From positions 62,001 through 126,000 of the forward strand of contig CAYUCC010000001.1 in the NCBI GenBank assembly GCA_964443225.1: 64,000 bases of DNA, read 5' to 3'. Both the position numbers and the translations under genes were made by a program. Position 1 is the stretch's first letter; each line of letters begins with the position of its first letter. The DNA is from SSC4 sp964443225. GTDB lineage: Bacteria; Chloroflexota; Anaerolineae; SSC4; Amarolineaceae. Of this stretch, positions 1 to 8,646 are shown one piece after another. The notes beneath the pieces were generated by a model. The model saw nothing but the letters and a program-made list of their open reading frames with translations. It was not told where the DNA came from and made no database searches.

Positions 1-420
1 GCCGCCATCAAACTGGGCATGCTGGACAAGCTGCACCTGGGGAACCTCGATGCCCGCCGCGACCTGGGTTTCGCCGGCGATTACGTCCGTGCGATGTGGC
101 TGATGCTGCAGCAGGACGCACCCGACGATTTTGTCATCGCTACAGGTGAGACACACTCGATCCGTGACATGTGCGACGTGGCATTTCGGGTGGTGGGGCT
201 CAACTACGAAGACCACGTCGTCAGCGATCCGCGCTTCTTCCGGCCCGCCGAAGTCGATCTCCTGGTCGGTGATCCCTCGAAAGCGGGACAACTGCTCGGC
301 TGGGAACCGGTGGTCAGTTTTGGTGAGCTGCTGGCCATGATGGTGCAGTCCGATTTGGAGGCCCTGCGGGCGGGACGGCGGTTTGCCGACGTGACGGAGA
401 TCACGCGAATGAAGCGCTGA
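1..420 (+). CDS. gmd: GDP-mannose 4,6-dehydratase, C-terminal part (5' end outside window)
   Basis: This is the last 139 codons of a short-chain dehydrogenase/reductase-type sugar-nucleotide enzyme; the frame is open from the first base. The residues LGNLDARRDLGFAGDYV followed by 'ATGETHSIRDMCDVAF' and 'RPAEVDLLVGDPSKA' are characteristic of the C-terminal substrate-binding part of GDP-mannose 4,6-dehydratase. The family makes GDP-4-keto-6-deoxymannose, precursor of fucose, rhamnose and perosamine in surface polysaccharides. The NAD-binding Rossmann part lies upstream of the window and cannot be inspected. The next gene is a phosphohexomutase and two glycosyltransferases follow, so a role in envelope sugar supply fits. 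Assignment to this family is confident; the end product is not known. Confidence 0.9.
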   Translation, partial: AAIKLGMLDKLHLGNLDARRDLGFAGDYVRAMWLMLQQDAPDDFVIATGETHSIRDMCDVAFRVVGLNYEDHVVSDPRFFRPAEVDLLVGDPSKAGQLLGWEPVVSFGELLAMMVQSDLEALRAGRRFADVTEITRMKR

Positions 421-427
421 TGGGGGG

Positions 428-460
428 GGACCGCGAATCGCGCGAATGTGCGCGAATGTT
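428..460. repeat. Dispersed CGCGAAT repeat, copy 1
   Basis: The gap after gmd contains three spaced CGCGAAT units (ACCGCGAAT, CGCGCGAAT, TGCGCGAAT). The same arrangement appears at about 54648-54677 behind the P450 gene. It does not code and is probably a dispersed intergenic repeat. Confidence 0.6.
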
Positions 461-470
461 TTTGCATTAC

Positions 471-496
471 GAGGAGTCCGCACCCCCAGGTGCGGA
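471..496. repeat. GAGGAG-linked GC palindrome, copy 1
   Basis: TCCGCACC (477-484) pairs with GGTGCGGA (489-496) across a four-base loop, preceded by GAGGAG. Related palindromes occur at 34643-34668, 34693-34710, 38329-38352 and 38385-38408. The hairpin could form in the leader of the following mutase gene. Confidence 0.6.
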
Positions 497-524
497 GCGA
501 CTGCGGATTATGAGGAGCGATTGA

Positions 525-1967
525 ATGGGTGGTGTGATCAAGTTCGGAACCGACGGCTGGCGGGCGGCCATTGCCGAGGACTATACGTTCGATAACGTGC
601 GGCGCTGTACGCAGGGTTTTGCCGACTACCTCAAGGCCACGTACGAGCCGGCCATGGTGCAACGGGGCATCGTCGTGGGTGGGGATCGTCGTTTTGCCTC
701 AGAACACTTTGCAGCCGCCGTGGCCGAAGTGCTGGCCGCCAACGACGTGCCGGTACATTTTTGTGGCGGTGGTATCCCGACGCCAACGATTGCCTACGGC
801 GTGAAGGTCCGCAATGCCGCCGGCGCCATCAACATCACGGCCAGTCACAATCCGCCGACCGACAACGGCTTCAAGGTGCGTGACCCGCACGGTGGGGCGA
901 TCGATCCGGCTGGCCTCAAGGAAATCGAACGCCGGATCCCCGACGATGTCGCCGGTGTGCGGCGCGTCCGCTTCGATCAGGCGGTCGACGATGGCCGTAT
1001 TACGCCGTTCGACCCGCGGCCCGCGTACATCGAACAACTCCACCGCCTGGTCGATGTTGCACCGATTCGTGACGCCGGCTTCCGGATCGTGGTCGACCCG
1101 ATGTGGGGCAATGGCGCCGGCTGGCTGACCGACCTGGTGGGCGGTGGTAAAACAATCATCAGCGAAGTGCACAGCGCACGCAACCCGATCTTCCCCGAAA
1201 TGCTGCGTCCCGAGCCGATTCCACCCAACGTCGATGCGGGGCTGGCCGCCGGGCGCGCAGCGGGCGCTGACGTCGTGTGCATCATGGATGGTGACGCCGA
1301 CCGCTGCGGTTGGGGGGACGAGTATGGGCGTTTTGTCGACCAGCTGCGGGTCTATGCCCTGGTGGCCATGTATTTCCTGGAGGTCCGCGGTGAGCGCGGC
1401 CCGATCGTCAAGACGCTGAGCACAACCTCGATGCTGGACAAGTTGGGGGCGCGGTACGGGGTGCCCGTGATTCATACCGGCGTCGGGTTCAAATACGTTG
1501 CGCCGGCGATGGTGCAACACAATGCGATGTTGGGCGGCGAAGAGAGTGGTGGTTACGCCTTCCGCAATCACGTGCCCGAACGTGACGGCATCCTCGCCAA
1601 CCTGTATCTGCTCGACCTGATGGTGCGGACGGGCAAAAAGCCGAGCGAACTGCTGGCACAGCTGTTCGAGCTGGTGGGCGGGCCCCACTACTACGACCGC
1701 ATCGACTACCGTTTGACCGACCAGGCCTTTGCACAGGCGGCGCGGCAGCGTCTCGATCAGGCCCAACCGGAGACGCTGGGTGGCAAACGCGTCACCAACA
1801 AGGTGACGGTTGATGGGTACCAGTTCTTCATGGACGACGGCGGCTGGCTGTTGATCCGCTTTTCGGGCACCGAACCGTTGATCCGGGTCTATACGGAAAC
1901 CATGGACGAAGCGGCCGTACCCGCCATCCTGCACGACGGTCTGCGCCTGGCCGGCATCGACCGCTGA
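525..1967 (+). CDS. Phosphoglucomutase/phosphomannomutase family protein
   Basis: 480 residues, normal for the alpha-D-phosphohexomutase superfamily. All four signature loops are visible: the phosphoserine loop TASHNPPTDNGFK near residue 105, the metal-binding loop DGDADR near 254, the sugar-binding GEESGG near 339 and the phosphate-binding RFSGTEPLIRVY near 445. The enzyme interconverts hexose 1- and 6-phosphates in the cytoplasm through a phosphoserine intermediate. The neighbouring gmd suggests a role in mannose- or glucose-1-phosphate supply for nucleotide sugars. The sequence alone does not decide between glucose and mannose. The start ATG has GAGGAG eight bases upstream. Confidence 0.93.
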   Translation: MGGVIKFGTDGWRAAIAEDYTFDNVRRCTQGFADYLKATYEPAMVQRGIVVGGDRRFASEHFAAAVAEVLAANDVPVHFCGGGIPTPTIAYGVKVRNAAGAINITASHNPPTDNGFKVRDPHGGAIDPAGLKEIERRIPDDVAGVRRVRFDQAVDDGRITPFDPRPAYIEQLHRLVDVAPIRDAGFRIVVDPMWGNGAGWLTDLVGGGKTIISEVHSARNPIFPEMLRPEPIPPNVDAGLAAGRAAGADVVCIMDGDADRCGWGDEYGRFVDQLRVYALVAMYFLEVRGERGPIVKTLSTTSMLDKLGARYGVPVIHTGVGFKYVAPAMVQHNAMLGGEESGGYAFRNHVPERDGILANLYLLDLMVRTGKKPSELLAQLFELVGGPHYYDRIDYRLTDQAFAQAARQRLDQAQPETLGGKRVTNKVTVDGYQFFMDDGGWLLIRFSGTEPLIRVYTETMDEAAVPAILHDGLRLAGIDR

Positions 1968-1978
1968 ACGAACAACGT

Positions 1979-2812
1979 ATGGAGCACACACACGAAACGA
2001 CCGCGCGGCCGCAGCTGGTCGATTCACACTGCCACCTCAACTGGCACGCCTTCGATGCGGATCGCGAAGACGTGGTGCAGCGCGCCACGGCGGCGGGTGT
2101 CACGCGCATGGTGACGATTGGGGTAGACCTGCCCACCAGCCGGCAGGGGATCGCCCTGGCCGAAGCCTACGAGGGGGTCTATGCGGCGGTGGGCATTCAC
2201 CCCAACGACCTGGGCGACGGCCTTACACCGGCCGACCTGGCCGAGCTGCGAATGCTGGCCACGCACCCGAAGGTTGTTGCGATGGGTGAGATTGGCCTCG
2301 ATTACCATTGGCAGCGCGTGGCGCACGCGGTGCAGCAGGCGGCGTTCGAGGCGCAGCTGGCCATCGCCGCTGAGATGGGTCTGCCAGTGATCATTCACAA
2401 CCGCGAGGCGCACGCCGATGTGGCGACCACGCTGCGCGCCTGGGTGCGTGCACCTGCCACACAGCAGTCACCGCTGGCGGCGCGACCGTTTTGGGGTGTG
2501 CTGCACAGTTTTTCCGGTGACCTGGTGATGGCCGGGGAAGCGCTGGAATGGCGCTTCCTGCTGTCGTTTGCCGGACCGATCACCTTTACGAATGCGCGCG
2601 CCGTGCAGCAGCTGGTGACGCAGCTGCCGCTGAACCGTCTTATGATCGAAACCGATGCGCCCTACCTGACGCCGCACCCCTACCGCGGGCAGCGTAACGA
2701 ACCGGCGCATGTGGTCCTGGTGGCCGAGGCCCTGGCGCGGCTGCATGGACGGTCGCTGGCCGAGGTGGCGGCGCAAACAACGGAGACCGCCGCACAGTTT
2801 TTCGGGTGGTAA
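1979..2812 (+). CDS. TatD family metal-dependent hydrolase (DNase)
   Basis: 277 residues, the usual size for TatD. The metal-binding VDSHCHLNW opens the TIM-barrel. VVAMGEIGLDYHW supplies the metal-bridging Glu, PVIIHNREAH a metal His, WGVLHSFSGD the next His, and MIETDAPYLTPHPYRG the final Asp. TatD enzymes are cytoplasmic 3'-5' exonucleases or endonucleases on DNA. The gene lies 11 bases after the mutase and overlaps or closely abuts the polyprenyl synthase gene, so the three are probably co-transcribed. Confidence 0.92.
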   Translation: MEHTHETTARPQLVDSHCHLNWHAFDADREDVVQRATAAGVTRMVTIGVDLPTSRQGIALAEAYEGVYAAVGIHPNDLGDGLTPADLAELRMLATHPKVVAMGEIGLDYHWQRVAHAVQQAAFEAQLAIAAEMGLPVIIHNREAHADVATTLRAWVRAPATQQSPLAARPFWGVLHSFSGDLVMAGEALEWRFLLSFAGPITFTNARAVQQLVTQLPLNRLMIETDAPYLTPHPYRGQRNEPAHVVLVAEALARLHGRSLAEVAAQTTETAAQFFGW

Positions 2813-2835
2813 TCCCACTGCTGAGAGGAACGCCT

Positions 2836-3816
2836 GTGGCAACGTTAGATCAACCGCAAGTGCTGACCCTGGTCGCCGATGACCTGGCCCGTGTCGAGGC
2901 CAAAATGCGTGGCGCCGAAGACGGGATGTTACCGGAGTTGGCCGAGGCGTTTTTGTCGCTCATCACCAGCGGTGGCAAACGGCTGCGGCCGGCGCTGGCC
3001 TTGATGGCGGCCCGCTTTTTCCCCCACACGCGCGAACAGGTGATTGCGCTGGCGGCGGCGGTCGAGACGCTGCACACCGCCACGCTCGTGCACGACGACG
3101 TGATCGACAATGCCCTGATCCGGCGCGGCAGCCCGACGTTGAACGCCGTCTGGACCAGCGGCGCCACGGTGCTGGCTGGAGACTACCTCTTTGCCCGTGC
3201 TGCCGGTTTTGCCGCTGAAACCGGCCACGTCGGGGTGATCAAACTGTTTGCGCGCACACTGGGCATCATCTGTGAGGGCGAGCTGCGCCAGCTGTCGGCA
3301 CTGCGGCGTTGGGATCAGCCGCGCGAGGCCTACTACCAGCGCATCTATGCCAAAACCGCCTCCCTGTTTGCCGCCGCTACCGAAGGGGGCGCGTTACTCG
3401 GCACCAGTGATGGCGCCGCGGTCGATGCGCTGCGCGACTATGGGCATTACCTGGGCATGGCGTTTCAGATCATCGACGATATCCTGGACTTCACCAGCAC
3501 CGAGGCAGTCCTGGGCAAACCGGCTGGCAGTGACCTGCGCCAGGGCACCGTGACCTTACCGGTGTTCTATTATTTCCAGGAACTGGCCGAACCAGCCCTC
3601 GTGCAGCGCCAGCTGGAAGAGGCCTGGCAGTCCAACGGGTCTCTGATGACCCACCTGGTCCGCCAGATTGCACAGTCGCCGGCCATCGACCTGGCAACCG
3701 CCGAAGCAGCGTCCTTCGTCGAGCGGGCCAAAGCAGCGCTGGATGCGCTGCCCGACGACGCAAACCGCGTCGCGCTCCTCGAACTGGCCGACACGACCCT
3801 CACCCGCCACCGCTGA
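2836..3816 (+). CDS. Polyprenyl diphosphate synthase (all-trans)
   Basis: 326 residues from the GTG at 2836, which has GAGAGGA a few bases upstream. The in-frame ATG at 2806 would overlap tatD and lacks a better site. The first aspartate-rich motif is LVHDDVID and the second is FQIIDDILDF; GGKRLRPAL and 'DLRQGTVTLPV' are also family signatures. The protein elongates an allylic diphosphate with isopentenyl diphosphate to make the side chain of a quinone or a polyprenyl carrier. Chain length cannot be read from the sequence with confidence. It sits between tatD and glycosyltransferases with tight spacing. Confidence 0.92.
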   Translation: MATLDQPQVLTLVADDLARVEAKMRGAEDGMLPELAEAFLSLITSGGKRLRPALALMAARFFPHTREQVIALAAAVETLHTATLVHDDVIDNALIRRGSPTLNAVWTSGATVLAGDYLFARAAGFAAETGHVGVIKLFARTLGIICEGELRQLSALRRWDQPREAYYQRIYAKTASLFAAATEGGALLGTSDGAAVDALRDYGHYLGMAFQIIDDILDFTSTEAVLGKPAGSDLRQGTVTLPVFYYFQELAEPALVQRQLEEAWQSNGSLMTHLVRQIAQSPAIDLATAEAASFVERAKAALDALPDDANRVALLELADTTLTRHR

Positions 3817-3820
3817 TCCA

Positions 3821-4819
3821 ATGCCTGCGCCGACCGGGGTTGACCTCTCGATTCTCATCGTGTCGTGGAATGTGGCGCCGCTCGTGCAGCGCTGCCTGCA
3901 GTCGATTGCCCAACAATCTGCGCCAACAGATCAGCTGCACATACGCCGCTTGACCTCCCCGCCAGCCGGCGGTGCCACCCTGGAAGTGATCGTCGTCGAC
4001 AACGCTTCGCGCGACGATACCGTCACGATGTTGACCGCTGAGTTCCCCTGGGTGCAGGTGATCGTCAACGCCGACAACGCCGGTTTCACCCGCGCCAACA
4101 ACCAGGCGTTTGCAGCCAGCCGTGGTGCAGCCGCCCTTTTCCTCAACCCCGACACGGAAGTTTCGCCGGGTGCCCTGACGACCCTCCTGGTTTACCTGCG
4201 CGCGCACACCAACGTCGGCGTACTCGGACCGCGCCTGCGTTACCCCGACGGCAGCATCCAGTCTTCGCGTCGACGGTTCCCCACGCTGGCGACGGCGCTG
4301 TTCGAGAGCACGCTGTTGGAGCAGTGGTGGCCGCACAATCCAGCAGCGCGTGCCTACCGCCTGGAGGACGTACCCAACGACCGGGCGCAGGACGTCGATT
4401 GGCTCGTGGGAGCCTGCCTGCTTGTGCCGCGCCACGTGCTCGACCAGGTCGGCACCTGGGATGAGGGGTTTTTTATGTATTCGGAAGAGCTTGACCTCTG
4501 CCGCCGCATCCGTGATGCGGGCTGGCGTGTCGTTTATCTCCCGCAGGCTGAAGTCATCCACTACGAGGGCAAATCGAGCGAACAAGTCGTGGCGGCGCGG
4601 CACGTGCGCTTTCAGACGAGCAAAGTGCGCTATTTTGCCAAGTACCACGGGCGGTTGGTGGCCGAGGCGCTGCGGCTGTTCTTGTTGGCGACGTACGCCT
4701 GGCAGCTCCTGGAGGAGGGTATCAAGTGGCTGCTGGGACACAAACGGCCCCTACGTGCCAGCCGTGCCGGCGCCTACTGGACCGTGCTGCGCAGCGGGCT
4801 CAGACCCCAAAGGCGCTGA
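3821..4819 (+). CDS. Glycosyltransferase family 2
   Basis: 332 residues from ATG 3821, four bases after the polyprenyl synthase stop; the longer reading frame upstream overlaps that gene and is rejected. The GT-A features are LSILIVSWNV at the start, VIVVDNASRDDTV, NADNAGFTRANNQAF and FLNPDTEVSPGAL (DxD-type metal site). Later come DWLVGACLLVPR and FFMYSEELDLCRRIRDAGW. This pattern is that of WbbL-like rhamnosyl- or related transferases acting on lipid-linked or surface glycans at the inner membrane face. An insertion after QSIAQQ adds about 25 residues not usual in the family. The sugar specificity is unknown. Confidence 0.88.
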   Translation: MPAPTGVDLSILIVSWNVAPLVQRCLQSIAQQSAPTDQLHIRRLTSPPAGGATLEVIVVDNASRDDTVTMLTAEFPWVQVIVNADNAGFTRANNQAFAASRGAAALFLNPDTEVSPGALTTLLVYLRAHTNVGVLGPRLRYPDGSIQSSRRRFPTLATALFESTLLEQWWPHNPAARAYRLEDVPNDRAQDVDWLVGACLLVPRHVLDQVGTWDEGFFMYSEELDLCRRIRDAGWRVVYLPQAEVIHYEGKSSEQVVAARHVRFQTSKVRYFAKYHGRLVAEALRLFLLATYAWQLLEEGIKWLLGHKRPLRASRAGAYWTVLRSGLRPQRR

Positions 4820-4826
4820 GGGCAGC

Positions 4827-6035
4827 ATGCGAATCCTGTTGGTGACCGGGGAATTCCCACCGATGCAGGGGGGAGTCGGTGACTACACCGATCGTCTGGC
4901 GCGTGCCCTCGCCGATCGGGGGGTTGAAGTCCACGTGGCGACCGGCAGCCGCATAGGGCAGCCGGCCGCCGAGACAGATCCCTTCTCTGTGCATCCGGTG
5001 GCCGACTGGAAATACGGGTCATGGCGGACTCTGGAACGGATCAGCGGGCGGGTGCAGCCGGACGTCCTGTTGGTGCAGTACCAATCGGCCGCCTATCAAC
5101 TGCACCCGGCGATCAACCTGCTGCCCGATTATTTCCGGCTGCGGGCGGGTGCACGGCGACCGCTGCTGGCCACGGCGTTTCACGACCTGCTGTTTCCCTA
5201 CCTGTTTCCCAAGGCGGGCCCGCTGCGTATGGCGGCGGTGCGCCGGCTGGCGCGGCGCAGCGACGCTGCGATTGCTACCAACATGGAAGACCTGGTACAG
5301 CTGCAGGCATGGGGGCTGCGGGCGGTCGATCCGCAGGTCACCAGTCCACCGCGCCCGGGGGCATGTTTCATCCCGATCGGCAGCAACATCCTGCCCCAGC
5401 CCGGGGCAGGCACTGCGCGGCGCGCGGTGCGGGCCCAGTGGGGCGTGGGAGATGACGACTGGCTGCTGTGTTATTTTGGCTTTTTGCACGCCAGCAAGGG
5501 GGGCGACGTGCTGGTGCATGCCCTGGCCGGGCTGGTGCAACAAGGTCACCCGGCCCATCTCGTCATGGTTGGCGGACAGGTGGGCAGCAGCGACCCGACA
5601 ATTGCGGCCTACCTGGCGCACATCCAGGCGCTGATCGAACAGTTGGGACTGGAAGCGCGCGTGCACTGGACAGGTTTTGTGGCGCCGGAGGCTGTTTCGG
5701 CCAACCTGCTGGCCGCCGACGTCGCAGTGCTGCCCTATCTGGACGGTGCCGGACGCAGCCGCGGCAGCCTGATGGCCGCCCTGGCGCATGGTCTGCCGAC
5801 GGTCACCACGCAGCCGCAGTACACCTTGCCTTATTTTGCCGATGAAGACAACGTGCTGCTGGTGCCGGCGGGCGATGTGGACGCCGTGGTTCGCGCCGTG
5901 ACGCGGATTCAGCTCAATTCCGTTCTGCGCCAGCGGCTGCATGCTGGCGCACAGGCGCTGCACGATGCCTACAGCTGGCAGACCATCGCCGCGCAGCACA
6001 TCACGCTGTTTCAGGCCTACGGTGTCACCACGTAA
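4827..6035 (+). CDS. Glycosyltransferase family 4 (GT-B fold)
   Basis: 402 residues from ATG 4827, seven bases after the preceding transferase stop. The N-terminal domain has the glycine-rich MRILLVTGEFPPMQGGVGDY loop. The C-terminal domain has LLCYFGFLHASKGGDVLVHAL and the acceptor/donor motif DVAVLPYLDGAGRSRGSLMAAL where an E-x7-E motif is usually found. The pairing with a GT2 gene suggests cell-surface glycan synthesis. The donor sugar cannot be inferred. Confidence 0.87.
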   Translation: MRILLVTGEFPPMQGGVGDYTDRLARALADRGVEVHVATGSRIGQPAAETDPFSVHPVADWKYGSWRTLERISGRVQPDVLLVQYQSAAYQLHPAINLLPDYFRLRAGARRPLLATAFHDLLFPYLFPKAGPLRMAAVRRLARRSDAAIATNMEDLVQLQAWGLRAVDPQVTSPPRPGACFIPIGSNILPQPGAGTARRAVRAQWGVGDDDWLLCYFGFLHASKGGDVLVHALAGLVQQGHPAHLVMVGGQVGSSDPTIAAYLAHIQALIEQLGLEARVHWTGFVAPEAVSANLLAADVAVLPYLDGAGRSRGSLMAALAHGLPTVTTQPQYTLPYFADEDNVLLVPAGDVDAVVRAVTRIQLNSVLRQRLHAGAQALHDAYSWQTIAAQHITLFQAYGVTT

Positions 6036-6079
6036 CCTGGACCCTCACGCAGCCACTGGGGCACGCCAGCGTCGCCCCC

Positions 6080-8200
6080 TCATGCCACCTGATCGACCGC
6101 TTCGAGCAGTCCGGCCGCTTCCCACGCCGTCATACCCCCCTGCAGCACCACGGTGTTGGTGTAACCCTGGTTGAGCAGAACGTAGGCGGCGCGGTTGCTG
6201 CGTCTTCCCATGCGGCACACCAGCACGATCAGGCGGTCGCGCGGCAGCATGGGGCGTTCCGTAATCAGACGAAACAGGGGCATAGACACCGCTTGCGCAA
6301 TGTGTCCCTGTGCATACTCGCGCGATTCGCGCACGTCGAGAATGAGCGGGGGGTGGGCCGTATGCAGCAGCTGCCAGACGCGCTGTGACGGCATCTCACT
6401 GATGGGACCCCCGGGGATCGCGGTGTACAACGTAATCTGACCCGGGTAATCGGGCCGCGGCAGGTTCTGGCATTCACGAAAAACCCGCACGTCACTTTCG
6501 TAGATGCAAATGGCCGGATCGAGGACGCGGTAAAACAGGTGCTCGATGGCGGCGTCCCCATCCAGAAAGTGGTCGGCACCGAGGTACTGGTCGAAACCGG
6601 TCGAGTGCATCAGCGCCATGACCGGTTCCAGGACCCGTGTCAGGTAGAGGTCACCGCCGCGCTCGCGATACAGCCGGGCGATCGTCTCCAACATGTGAAT
6701 CCCGCTGATGTCGCACTGCCCCACGTGCTGCATTCGCAGCAGCAGGAAACGCTGCGTCGGGTTTTGGTGCTGCACAGCCCGAATCGATTCCTCGACGTGG
6801 CTCACCGCACCAAAGTACAGATCACCCTGGATATCGATGATGCCCAACTGCGGACACACCGGCTTGTCGGGGCGATACACCAGGTGACGGAAACTTTCGT
6901 CGGGCACCACGGTGCGCACACGCGGCGTACTGGTCTGTATGATGTAGTAAACGAGCGACATCAGCACACCGCTGAGTACGGCAAACTGCAGGGGCAGCAG
7001 CAGGGTCGCCAGCAGCGTCACCACCATGATCAGGGCATCGCCGCGGGTGCCGCGTAGAATGCGCCCCATCTCCTTCCAGTTGACCATGCTGTATGCGCTC
7101 AGTACCAACAACACCGAAAGGGCGGCCCGTGGAATCCAGGCGATCAATGAGCCAAACAAGAGGAGGCTCACCAGTACTACAATGCCGGCTGCCGCACTGG
7201 CAATACCGCTGCGCGCCCCCGAACTGTAGTTGAGCGCCGATCGGTTGAAGGAACCCGATACCGGGTAACCGGAAAACAAACCGCTGGCCAGATTGGCCAT
7301 GCCCTGGCCGACGAATTCCTGGTTGCTGTTGAGCGGCTGGTTGGTTTGGGCGGCAATCGCCCGCCCAATGGACGTGGCCTCGATCAGCCCGATGGCGGCC
7401 AATGCCAGCGCGCCCGTCGAGAGGTCGCCGATCAGGCTGAGATTGAGCAGCGGCAGGTTGGCCAGCGGGGGAAAGCCAATGGGGAATTCGCCGATGACCT
7501 GAATACCCACCTGGTCCAGGCGCAGCAGCGCCATCAGCAGCCCTCCCGCCGCCAGCACGATCAGAGGGATCGGCAGCTTGCGGTTGAAGCGGGGCAGCAC
7601 CACCAGCAGAACCAGGGTGACCATCGCCAGAACCAGGGTTGGCAGGTGCGTGAGCGGGAGGTTAGTCACCAGGGCTTGAAACACGTCGGGCAGGGCGCGT
7701 GCCGTGTAATTCAGGCGCAGCAGGTTGCGCAGCTCCCCCACGATGATGAGAATGCCGGCCCCGGCTGCGAATCCCACCACGACCGAGTCGGACACGAAAC
7801 TGACCAACATGCCGAGCCGCGCCATGCCCATGGCAATACGCAGAGAGCCCGCCATGACGGCCAGCATGCCCGCGGCCTGCATCATGTTGACCCCGGCGGG
7901 CAGGGTGATGGCGCCCACAATCGACGCCACCAAAATCGACGCCGTGTTCGTGGGTCCGGTTTGCAGCTGGTGGGATGACCCCCACAAAGCGCCCGCAATC
8001 GCACTGACGATTGCGGCATACAAACCCATCTGGGGTGGCAGACCGGCCAGATAGGAAAAGACAATGGCCTGTGGCAGCAGCACGACCGCCACCGTCAGAC
8101 CTGCCAGCAGATCGGCCCGGAGATGATGCCGATCGTATGTCCGCAGCAGGATGACGGGACGAGTGAAGAGCGACGACGTTGTGCGCAGGAAATCGGCCAT
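6080..8200 (-). CDS. SulP anion transporter fused to STAS and rhodanese domains
   Basis: 706 residues. Residues 1 to about 410 are a SulP transporter core with LLAGLTVAVVLLPQAIVFSY, GLYAAIVSAIAGALWGSS and ten or more hydrophobic segments. A STAS domain follows ('IIDIQGDLYFGAVSHVEE' and 'MQHVGQCDISGIHMLE'). The last hundred residues form a rhodanese domain with ILDVRESREYAQGHI and the active-site loop VCRMGRRS, whose Cys is near residue 662. SulP proteins carry sulfate, bicarbonate or other anions across the inner membrane. Rhodaneses transfer sulfane sulfur or act as persulfide carriers, so the fusion suggests coupling of anion uptake to sulfur handling. That link is inference. The gene starts seven bases after the preceding small gene. 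Confidence 0.9.
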   Translation of the reverse strand: MADFLRTTSSLFTRPVILLRTYDRHHLRADLLAGLTVAVVLLPQAIVFSYLAGLPPQMGLYAAIVSAIAGALWGSSHQLQTGPTNTASILVASIVGAITLPAGVNMMQAAGMLAVMAGSLRIAMGMARLGMLVSFVSDSVVVGFAAGAGILIIVGELRNLLRLNYTARALPDVFQALVTNLPLTHLPTLVLAMVTLVLLVVLPRFNRKLPIPLIVLAAGGLLMALLRLDQVGIQVIGEFPIGFPPLANLPLLNLSLIGDLSTGALALAAIGLIEATSIGRAIAAQTNQPLNSNQEFVGQGMANLASGLFSGYPVSGSFNRSALNYSSGARSGIASAAAGIVVLVSLLLFGSLIAWIPRAALSVLLVLSAYSMVNWKEMGRILRGTRGDALIMVVTLLATLLLPLQFAVLSGVLMSLVYYIIQTSTPRVRTVVPDESFRHLVYRPDKPVCPQLGIIDIQGDLYFGAVSHVEESIRAVQHQNPTQRFLLLRMQHVGQCDISGIHMLETIARLYRERGGDLYLTRVLEPVMALMHSTGFDQYLGADHFLDGDAAIEHLFYRVLDPAICIYESDVRVFRECQNLPRPDYPGQITLYTAIPGGPISEMPSQRVWQLLHTAHPPLILDVRESREYAQGHIAQAVSMPLFRLITERPMLPRDRLIVLVCRMGRRSNRAAYVLLNQGYTNTVVLQGGMTAWEAAGLLEAVDQVA

Positions 8201-8207
8201 CGGTTGC

Positions 8208-8636
8208 CTACGGGTTCATCTCACGCAGCACAAAGAGCAGGGCGAGACCGTAGGCCTCGCTGGCACCAAACGCTTCGAAGAGCCGGCTTTCACCCTGCCA
8301 GTGCACGTCACAGCGGTAACCATCCACCGTGGTGGCCAGGCGTACGGTCGGCTGCGGCTCGTTCAAGAGCAGCTGTTCGAGCGTATCGCGCAGCTGGGCT
8401 TCGCTTGGCATCCAGAGCGCATCACTGACCAGGACGTAGTCCATGGCCCACTCCGGTGCCCCGTTGAAGGTGATCAGGTGCTGGTTGCGCAGTTTCTCCA
8501 CGTCGACCATCATGTCGCTGATGACGAAGAGCTGCTCGTCCAGGTCGCGTTCGGGCAAGACGAAGAAGTCGTGGAGCTGTGGTGTCCAGACCAGACCAGC
8601 GTCTTTGAGTTGTTCGGCAAGTGTAATCGAGAGCAT
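8208..8636 (-). CDS. Conserved hypothetical protein, 142 residues
   Basis: I do not recognise this protein. The start chosen is the ATG at 8636 (MLSITLAEQL), which falls just after the alcohol dehydrogenase stop; a longer in-frame start at 8678 would overlap that gene. It is soluble, acidic and has no signal peptide or obvious motif; notable segments are FFVLPERDLDEQLF and TVDGYRCDVHWQGESRLFEAFG. It lies between the alcohol dehydrogenase and the SulP fusion with gaps of ten and seven bases, so all three probably form one transcript. Confidence 0.65.
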   Translation of the reverse strand: MLSITLAEQLKDAGLVWTPQLHDFFVLPERDLDEQLFVISDMMVDVEKLRNQHLITFNGAPEWAMDYVLVSDALWMPSEAQLRDTLEQLLLNEPQPTVRLATTVDGYRCDVHWQGESRLFEAFGASEAYGLALLFVLREMNP

Positions 8637-8646
8637 TGTGTCTTTC

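Noticed and set aside
699..2027. 442-codon minus-strand frame over the phosphohexomutase gene
   Set aside because: The plus-strand gene has all four family motifs; the minus frame has none.
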